Positions 56,101-64,000 of a stretch of 64,000 nucleotides of DNA are shown here, piece after piece; the stretch's first letter is position 1, and every line of letters begins with the position of its first letter. The position numbers and the translations under genes were made by a program. Source of the stretch: Dallia pectoralis. Taxonomy: Eukaryota > Chordata > Actinopteri > Esociformes > Umbridae. The stretch covers positions 7,994,499 through 8,058,498 of the forward strand of contig CM055747.1 of the NCBI GenBank assembly GCA_029465975.1, written 5' to 3'. The notes beneath the pieces were generated by a model. The model was not told where the DNA came from. It ran no database searches and saw only the letters and a list, made by a program, of their open reading frames with translations.

Positions 56101-56740
56101 TGTGGTTTTTTTCGTTGCGGTGGAGATATGACAGATTACCAGCTGGAGTTCGTGTACCTTCAGATTAGGGATGCCCAGATGTATCGCTCAGCATTTGCTT
56201 TTTGCCGCTACACCACCGTTTCGTAATCGTAATTAGTTGTTTACTTTAAATTTGCCTCGTTATTTCAGACCAATCAGGCTTTTGTCTGAACAGACATCCA
56301 ATGTGCATAAGTAATGTATTGAGAAAATGTATTTGTTTTTATCTCACGTCATGTGTCCTGTTGTGTTATTGTTTTTTTACCTTTCCCCGTTTTGTTGATA
56401 ATACCTAATTTACTTATTTTAAATCCACGCATTGTTGAACTGAATCTCTCAGAAAGCAAGCAAGTTTATTTATATAGCACAATGCATACATTGAAGCAAT
56501 TCTATGTGCGTTTACGAATGAAAAAATAAGAAACAATAAAATGCATGCAATTTATATTCATAGCAACCTGTTTACTGGCATCATGTACATTTCAAACATT
56601 ACATCTCAGTATGTAACTGTGTACATTTTACATCTAGGTTTAAAGGGTCTTTAGAACCTGGCCAAGAATGAGAATGTATCGGTTATTATGATAGTATGAT
56701 TAAAATATATTTTCCCATTTATTAACAATTGTTTTATAGA
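53182..56740. other. Presumed long first intron, part 3 (CpG-rich, CNE-like)
   Basis: After the tetranucleotide array and an (AC)n run at 53314-53338, the DNA from about 53,600 to 55,700 is richer in CpG and in homeobox-like ATTA motifs than its flanks, with no coding frame I trust. At 56455-56530, CAAGTTTATTTATATAGCAC resembles a common fish retroposon start. Confidence 0.4.
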
Positions 56741-56744
56741 TGTA

Positions 56745-57319
56745 CAGTGAAGTAAGCAAGTATTTGATCTCCTGCTTGTTTTTTCTGTTTGCCCACTGAC
56801 ACAGACACGATCAGTTTATCATTTTAATAGTAGCTTTATTTGAATGATGAGAGACTCAATGAAATAAGTATTTGACCCCTTTGCAAAACATGATTTAGTA
56901 CTTTGTGGCAAAACCCTTGTTGGCAATCACAGAGGTCAGCTGTTCTTGTAGTTGGCCACCAGGTTTCCACACATCTCAGGAGGGATTTGTCCCAGTACTC
57001 TTTGCGGATCCACTCCAAGTCATTAAGGTTTCAAGGCTGACGTTTGGCAAATCGAACCTTCAGCTCCCTCCACAGATGTTCTGTGGGATTAAGGTCTGGA
57101 GACTGGCTAGACGACTCCAGGACCTTAATGTGCTTCTTCATGAGCCACTCCTTTGTTGCCTTGGCCGTGTGTTTTGGGTCATTGTCATGATTTTAATGCT
57201 GTTATTTTGTCTCTCCCTGTTCAAATAAACCTACCATTAATATAATAGCCTGATCATGTATTTGTCAGTGGGCATACATACAATGTCAGCAGGGGATCAA
57301 ATACTTTATTCCTTCCCTG
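56745..57319 (-). mobile_element. Internally deleted Tc1-like transposon
   Basis: Ends CAGTGAAGTAAGCAAGTATT and, at the right, GGGGATCAAATACTTTATTC, are imperfect inverted repeats between TA dinucleotides (56743-56744, 57320-57321). The left half is antisense to the C-terminal part of a Tc1 transposase (frame with KEYWDKSLLRC, FCHKV). The sequence then jumps near 57,190 to the right terminal region, so the remaining transposase is deleted. Confidence 0.85.
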
Positions 57320-57394
57320 TATATATGCATATTATTCCTTATAATTGATGCCACCGGAATATAAATGGCAAAACATCATATATGATGCATGTCA

Positions 57395-58400
57395 GATTAT
57401 TGTACATGAATGTCACCTAGATAATGCCCCGCAGTGGGCTACTGTCAGAAACAGACTCCATGAGGGTGGCATGAGGGCCCGGCGTCCTCTAGTGGGACCT
57501 GTGCTGGCAGCCAAACATCGTGCACCTCAATTGGCATTCGCCAGAGATCCCCAGAATTGGCAGGTCCGTCACAGATGAGAGCAAATTTACACTGAGCACA
57601 TGTGACAGACAGTGAAAGAGTCTGGAGACGCCGTGGTGAATGTTGTGCTGCCTGCAACATCATCCAGCATGACCGGTTTGGCGCTGGGTCAGTAATGGTG
57701 TGGGCAGGCATATGCTTGGAGGCTCACACAGACCTCCACATGCTAACCAACGGTACCATGACTGCTCTTAGGTACCGGGATGACATCCTTAAGACTCATG
57801 GTTAGACCGTTTGCTGTTGTAATGGACCATGGGTTCCTGCAATGGACCATGGGTTCCTGCAATGGACCATGGGTTCCTGCAATGGACCATGGGTTCCTGC
57901 AATGGACCATGGGTTCCTGCAATGGACCATGGGTTCCTGCAATGGACCATGGGTTCCTGCAATGGACCATGGGTTCCTGCAATGGACCATGGGTTCCTGC
58001 AATGGACCATGGGTTCCTGCAATGGACCATGGGTTCCTGCAATGGACCATGGGTTCCTGTAATGGACCGTGGGTTCCTGCAATGTACCATGGGTTCCTGT
58101 AATGGACCATGGGTTCCTGCAATGTACCATGGGTTCCTGCAATGTACCATGGGTTCCTGCAATGGACCATGGGTTCCTGTTGGTGCAGGACAATGCAAGA
58201 CCTCATGTGGTCAGAGTGTGTAAGCAGGTCCTGGATGAAGGCCATTGAATGCCATTGTCCGGCCCCAGCCCTTATTCCAATTCAGAACCTCTGGGACGTT
58301 ACGTATCGGTACATTTGACGAGCCAAGTAGCGCCACACACTGTACAGGAGCTCACTGATGTCCTGATCCAGGTCTGGGAGGTCTTCGAACAGCCTGTGAT
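57395..58400 (+). pseudogene. Tc1-like transposase pseudogene disrupted by a 20-bp minisatellite
   Basis: Broken plus-strand frames read VGNRLHEGGMRARRPLVGP-like N-part, TDESKFTLS with the first catalytic Asp (57574), GAGSVMVWAGICLEAHTDLH, then after the minisatellite VQDNARPHVVRVCKQVLDEG with the second Asp (58189) and IQNLWD, where the catalytic Glu of IENLW is Gln. Frameshifts and stops make it inactive. The exact element ends are not seen. It directly follows another Tc1-like copy. Confidence 0.8.
57821..58180. repeat. 20-bp minisatellite inside the Tc1 pseudogene
   Basis: Eighteen copies of AATGGACCATGGGTTCCTGC, nearly identical; variants AATGTACCAT and a terminal T occur only in the right third. 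The unit derives from the transposase sequence just before VQDNARPHV. Open frames of GPWVPAMDHGFLQ type are artefacts. Confidence 0.96.
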
Positions 58401-58699
58401 TTCAATTGTTTACTTTGATTTTTGTTGTGAGTTTGTCTCCAGCCCTTAATCGGTTGGTGATTTTAGTTTCCATTGACCGTTGTTAATTCGTTTTGTTCTC
58501 AATGAATTGTAGTAAGTATTGCAACGAGGAGAGACTTAAGGAAAGGCCATAATGGGCTCTGGAGGGTTGAAATGATTTTATGTTCAATATTTTGTTTCTT
58601 TCCAGCTGTGTTTTCATCAATGTACACACAATGTCCAAACGAATAAACATATTTTTTTGAAGTGTTAAACCCCAGCAATACCACATTTAAATTAGTAAA

Positions 58700-59460
58700 T
58701 GGACCCTTTCACTCAATTGTTTTGTTGTGGCACCTTTGACAGTAATTACAGTCTTTTTGGAATTGATACTACTAGCTTGGCACACCTGCATTCCTCTCAA
58801 GAAGAAGAAGATTTTCTCAAGGTCTGTCAGGATAGATGGGGAACGTTGCTCCACAGTCGTTTTTGAAGTTTCCCTAGATATATTTAATCTGGTTCAAGTT
58901 TGAACTCTTGCTGCGGCATGTAAGCAAATTTTAAGACTGTTTGTTTCTCTGAACCTTTGCAGAGGTCCTGTATGTTCAGGAGCAGGTTTTCATCAAATAT
59001 ATCTGTACTTTGCTCCAATCATCCCACCTAGTCTCTCAGTTTGTTATGTTGAAAAACATCCCCAAAGCATTATGCTACTGTAGCAACGGTGTTTGGCATG
59101 GTTATGGAGTATGCCTGATTTCAGTCTTGGTTTCATTAGGCCAGATGAAACACTTCTTTCATCTGGACACTACATTGAAGGCCAGATAGGTGGAGGGCTT
59201 TCTTTCTGGATGGTTCTCCCATCTTTCATTAGGAACTCTGGCGGTCTGTCAGAGCATCATGTTCTCACCTCCTTGACCAAGCTCTTCTCTGACTGCACAG
59301 TTTTGCTGGCCAGCTTAACGAAATGTTCCAAACATCTATTCCAGAATGATGGGGGGCCACTGTTTTTCTGGAAACCTTCAACGCATATTTTGGTTGCTTT
59401 TTTGTTTGTTAGACTCAGGCCTTGAAGTCAGCTGAAAGCATAAAGAAGCCCTTCCCGCAT
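58700..59460 (-). mobile_element. Third, degenerate Tc1-like copy
   Basis: Plus-strand text AACATCCCCAAAGCATTATG, TTGGTTTCATTAGGCCAGAT, GGATGGTTCTCCCATC and CTCACCTCCTTGACCAAG follows, in order, the antisense of a common salmonid/teleost Tc1-like transposase gene. Ends and frame are lost. Confidence 0.65.
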
Positions 59461-59469
59461 GGACATTTA

Positions 59470-62400
59470 TTGACTAAAACATTCAGTAGATTACCTAGCT
59501 TTACAAACCCAGCAGCATTTTAGCTCTTGGTCAACATTTTAGCTATTTTTGCTCCACTCTCTTGCACCCCCAACCGAATCAAGACACAGGGCATTTGGGA
59601 CAGGTGCATGCTGGGGGCTATCACATGATGCCAGTGAACTCTATAGGTTGACTGAGGTAAGGACAGCAGCTGGTCAGCCATTAAGAGGTGACGAGACTAA
59701 GAACATTTTGTCAACAACTATCCGTTGTTTTATTGCCAAATTCTCCAGCTTGTGTAAGCATGTCCTCTGTGACCGCCTATCTATTATTTACATAGAGATA
59801 ATTAACGAGCAAATACTCCTGTATGACGTGCAACCCAACATTGCTGAATGCCATCAGCGACCATACCTAATTACCCATCAGTCTTTGGCTTGTCACGGTC
59901 AGCCCGGTCATCGTAGTGCCAAACTGTGACTTAAAAAAAAAACGTCTGCCCGGCGTCGATCCGAACTCTCCCGATTTACAGCCAAGGTGGACTGTCGTGA
60001 GCTGTGTGCGGTGAAGCGGCGCTATCTGCTTTCCGCGCTCCGGCACTGAGATGTAGATCTCTCCTCCTGATGTCACCGGGTCCTGTCACCGGGTCCTATC
60101 TGTGTGCGTATACAAGCAGAGCCCCGGAACAGGTGGTCCGACACCGAATTATTAATGAGGCTGTCACTCACCGGGTCTCGCGCCTACTGCAGCTAGTATG
60201 TTTGATCATCAGCCAAATGACTTTGTTTCTAGAAGTGGGGCGGGAGGGAGTGAAATGGAGAGGGAGGAAGAAATGCGGTGTTATTTAACAAGTCTCCTTC
60301 TAGGAGCATATTTCCTACCCTTTGTTTGGTAAGAGGACTTTTGCAGTGTGGGTCTTTTTGCACATCTTCCCATGTTACTTGATAAGTAGGTAGAGCTTGT
60401 CTAAAACAACCACCTCTGACCCAGAGCACCATTCTTGTGGGCCACCGAGAAAGGACCGTGACTGGGATTCAAAGAGATCTGCATTCAAAAGCCAGCACGC
60501 GCTGGAACCATCTGTGTACAACGTCACGGCACGTCACGTTATACAGGAGAGATTGTATCAAGGTGAAACACATCAGAAACCATTCTGGCGTTTTAACACT
60601 TCGAGCCAGTTGACATAGCTTGGCTGGAAGGATAAACTAAAAAGGAAGCACGGTACCTGTCACTTCTCACAGGTATTGTGCGGATATTGGTTGCTACGAT
60701 AAGTAGCCTATACTTGAGTAATCTGATGTTTGAAATTAAATTACCTTTACCTGGGTGATTGTGTAGCACAATGGATGGATACAATTATTAAACTAGTAGT
60801 GAGTGGTATAAATGGGTGATCGGCTTGTGAAAAACATTGTTCTATTTACTGTTCTTGAAAGGATTCAGGCAATCTTTTGTGATAGATGGGTCTCAGATCT
60901 ATTTGTGTACGTGGCATTGTTCAGCATAAAATTTAGTGACAATGAGATGCTACATGCAGACCAGTCATGTAATCGAGATTCACTCCGGACTAATGTCTCG
61001 CGTAATTGGTCAGATTACGTTCTGAGTCCCTATATGTTAAGAAAAGAAGATGGAAGATAAAATCCTCCCTTCGCTCTATTTTGAAAAGTAAGTGAAAGTC
61101 CCATCTTTCAATTAATTGTATAATGGTTTTACATCAGATTACAAGTACTTTTACAGATACCTGGACTAAAACACCAAAAGGCCAGCATTACGATTTTGAA
61201 GCTCAAATCCCTAGAAATGAGTGACTTGGCAAAAGCCTAGAGAGGAATAGTTTTTTTTTTCTGGGCGGGGCAGTGCTCTGGAAAATTCCTCTCTACTTTT
61301 ATGATTTAAAACATGCTAATGGCTTTAAGTCATAACTAATCCAAATCCACTGAAATAATGATGCTAGTTATGTCACACACCCAGTTGTTTTATGACAGCA
61401 CAACGGTGCTACTGATATACCTGCTCCGTCGACGAGAGATTGCATTTTTGTTATTCAGGAATGTTTTCCGTTTTTTAGTAATTTCATTTATTTAGGCCTA
61501 TTATGTCGGAAGGCACAATGTTGTATCGGCTGGAAGTAATTACCTGCTAAATCACTATTGCTTAGTCACCCCGCGCAACGATTCCGACTCGCAGGACCGA
61601 CAACCTCCGTTAAACAAACAACCCAAAGGGTGAACACATTCCGTCTTTAGCTCCGGGGCGTAATAGGTTATTCCAGCCCGTGTCCCAGAAGGCTCGTTTT
61701 CCACTCTGCTTTCAGAGGCTTGTTTTGTGGAACCGTGTGATCCGTCTCCTACACGTGCAACGTCGCTATTAATTATGGCCATCTCAGCTCCTTTGGGCTC
61801 TTAGTCTTTCCATTCCAATGCCATTACTCAGTGTCACCGTCTCTCCGTTTCCCCGCGAATGTACACCTCTAGGTCTGGTGACACTTCATACGGTGTGTCG
61901 TGGACCGTTCCCCTGGTGACCGACCGCGTGTTTGTGTGCGCGTTCGCGTGTCCAAGCGAGGCATGGGCTTCGCGGGGCCGCGCCGCTCCGCGTGCACGGT
62001 CGTTCATGCGTTTCATCGTGTAGGGAAATTGCACACATCTAAGATGGCTATCATTTGATTGGTTCCAGTAATTCTTTGGATTAATCTCGCTACTTTAGCA
62101 CTGACGGTGTGTAGTCTCGGAATGAGCGTATCCTGTGTCCACATATTACCGCGGCTAATGCCCGGCACATATTAGCTGACCTTGGCGTTTTACCCATGAG
62201 GCCGAGCTGAAATGCCCTTTAGCTTGCTCTAATTTGCTGAATGCTGAGTATGACTCCCTGACCACAAATCTATTACGAGGCCTCTGCTCTTTCTAACAAC
62301 TGTGTACCTAATTGGGCCATGTGACCGGTAAAACGGCGTGGATGAGCTCTGTTGTGCCACACCTCCACAGTCCTACACCACGGAGGCCGACACATCGCTG

Positions 62401-63160
62401 TTCGGTCATTCGCGATCCTTCGTGTGTGTGTGTGTTTTGCGATAGCGGGCTTTTTGTTCCACTACGTGGTGGGCACTGTCTCCCACTCCCGTTGGGCAGC
62501 TCAACAGCATCTCCCCAGTACCCGCTTCTCCCCTGCCAGCCTCTTTCATCTCTCTGCCCTGGGGCTCAGCCACCTCCGCTCTGGCCTAAAATGAGGCGCA
62601 GGGGGAAACACTGCTGAAAGGGGGCTAGATGAGCGGGTCTGCTGCTCCGGGGCCTTAGACAGAACCGTTGGACGATGGAAACAGCCGTCTCCGGTGGTTC
62701 CCATCGGTCTCCACTGTCTCAGGTCAGAGGACAACACAGACTGAGCCTGGTCTACTGGGACCTTTAGGAGAAGGGTGACCAGTGTGTCAGCCTGTTGATG
62801 CTCTATCGTTCAGTGTCGAAAATAACAACATTTATATGTACTCAATTCAATCAAAATCAGCGAATTTAGAAGAATTTAGGGAGACCGTTATTCATCTTGA
62901 TTTGGTATTTAGGTGTATTGAAGGCTTTTTAAAATAATCTTAATTGGACATTTATTTAATATGTTAAATGCTCATTAAACCTTAAGGTGTATTAAAACAA
63001 TGCTTTCAGTGTAGATTGAAACATGATTGTTTTTGTCCTTTAAATACATTATTTAAATGAATGATGTTGAAGTGGTACTGACAGCATTTTAAATGCCTAT
63101 CCGATATAAGCAAACCAGATAATCAAATGATATATGGAAAATACTTCCAATTAAATGTTT
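59470..63160. other. Presumed long first intron, part 4
   Basis: No exon, RNA gene or clear mobile element. The 61,560-62,300 part is again CpG-richer and CNE-like. Scattered open frames overlap on both strands without domain character. Confidence 0.4.
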
Positions 63161-63524
63161 TGTCACAATTGTGGTGAGTTTTTGTTCTACACAGGAAGTC
63201 TTAGTGGGGTGCACTTCCTGTGTCTGGTGATTGTTTTGTTCTTAGCACGGCTGGGGCTTGTTAGCTAATCACTGGGGCTATTTAGCACTGTTGTTTGGGT
63301 TTGCACTTTGCTTCTCGTTATTTCAATGTCACGTCGGTGGTTAGGTGAGTGTCAGCTTGGTGTCAGCTGTGTTGCGGCATTTTTGTAAGTCACTCAGTTT
63401 GATTTCATGCACTGTTTTATGTTTTCTGTTTGTTGTAGTGTTTGTTTTAATATATAAAAACCCATCAAACATGTTACGCTCTGCGCCTGGCTTATTCTGC
63501 TACACATCACCCTAGTTTGTGACA
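63161..63524 (+). mobile_element. Solo LTR of a retrotransposon
   Basis: Begins TGTCACAATTGTGG and ends AGTTTGTGACA (inverted TGTCACA/TGTGACA ends of TG...CA type), 364 bp. Contains TATATAAAAAC near the right end, as an LTR promoter would. Flanks TGTTT and TGTCT could be a 5-bp target duplication with one mismatch. No internal genes are adjacent. Confidence 0.65.
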
Positions 63525-64000
63525 TGTCTATGCAAAACCAGCTTTGTGTGAGGTTTCAAGAGTAGGTTTTATAATACTAAAACTTCTACGATCAAGGGAA
63601 AGGTATTGTTGGCTGAATTAATATATGATAGTAATAAATTATTGATTTATATAATTAACCAAAAACTAACATTATATGATTAGCAATGTCAATAGTTAGA
63701 GTCCTGGGGACATTGATTATTGTAAATCAGTGATAACTATTTTTATTTCATTTATTTATTTTAATAAAAGTATACATTTCGATATGGTTGGCTACTTTTT
63801 GTTCTCTTCCCATATTGTTTTCTGGTGGCTACAGGTGTAATTAGCCAGAAGCCTATTTACATTCAGATTGCCCAGGGATTCATGGTTATATGCTTGTGTC
63901 TTTTGTTTGAAAGAAATGACTGCTGAACTGTTAACATATACCATTGTAAATTAAATGATATTGCATGGATTGTTAGGATCAGTGGTCAGACAGGCAAGGT

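Noticed and set aside
57743..58245. Frames of 134-151 residues with MVHCRNPWSI or GPWVPAMDHG repeats
   Set aside because: 20-bp minisatellite inside a Tc1 pseudogene.
37351..64000. Neurexin signal-peptide/LNS coding exon
   Set aside because: Searched the open frames for laminin-G-like text and found none; the first coding exon is probably beyond the right edge.

Overview
The window is nuclear DNA of a teleost fish. The evidence is: two intron-containing vertebrate genes read exon by exon with fish-like protein sequence; several Tc1/mariner, hAT, L2-type LINE and Gypsy remnants; abundant CA/GT microsatellites; and very large minisatellites. I cannot name the species. There are no prokaryotic features, and nearly all long open frames in the repeats are artefacts of tandem repetition.

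Layout. (1) 1-18,910, minus strand: muscle-type glycogen phosphorylase (pygm). Sixteen coding exons (human exons 1-16, residues 1 to about 656) are present with intact frame. The last exons, including the one carrying the PLP lysine, lie beyond the left edge. Its introns are swollen by minisatellites, above all a 6.9-kb array in intron 14. (2) 18,911-26,714: intergenic DNA between two divergent genes, with a candidate pygm promoter, a LINE reverse-transcriptase scrap and a decayed Gypsy pol fragment. (3) 26,715-34,735, plus strand: rasgrp2 (CalDAG-GEFI), 15 coding exons adding to an uninterrupted 591-codon reading frame plus stop. (4) About 37,000-37,350: a CpG-rich segment with CCAAT boxes and a strong splice donor, best read as a non-coding first exon. 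From gene order in mammals (PYGM-RASGRP2-NRXN2) it is probably nrxn2. (5) 37,351-64,000: about 27 kb without any exon I can recognise, probably its first intron, holding Tc1-like elements, a solo LTR, a tetranucleotide array and stretches that look like conserved non-coding DNA.

How the genes relate. Pygm releases glucose-1-phosphate from glycogen in muscle. Rasgrp2 is a calcium/DAG-regulated exchange factor for Rap1. They share no pathway; their adjacency is ancestral synteny. In human all three genes point the same way, whereas here pygm is head-to-head with rasgrp2, implying an inversion in one lineage.

I found no convincing new biological system. The most notable signals are the giant purine/pyrimidine-asymmetric array abutting a splice donor and its 531-bp higher-order period, a (TG)9 tract replacing the polypyrimidine tract of pygm exon 10, a minisatellite generated inside a Tc1 transposase gene, and two small arrays that multiply transcription-factor-like motifs (CACGTG at 11-bp steps; TTCTAGAA at 46-bp steps).
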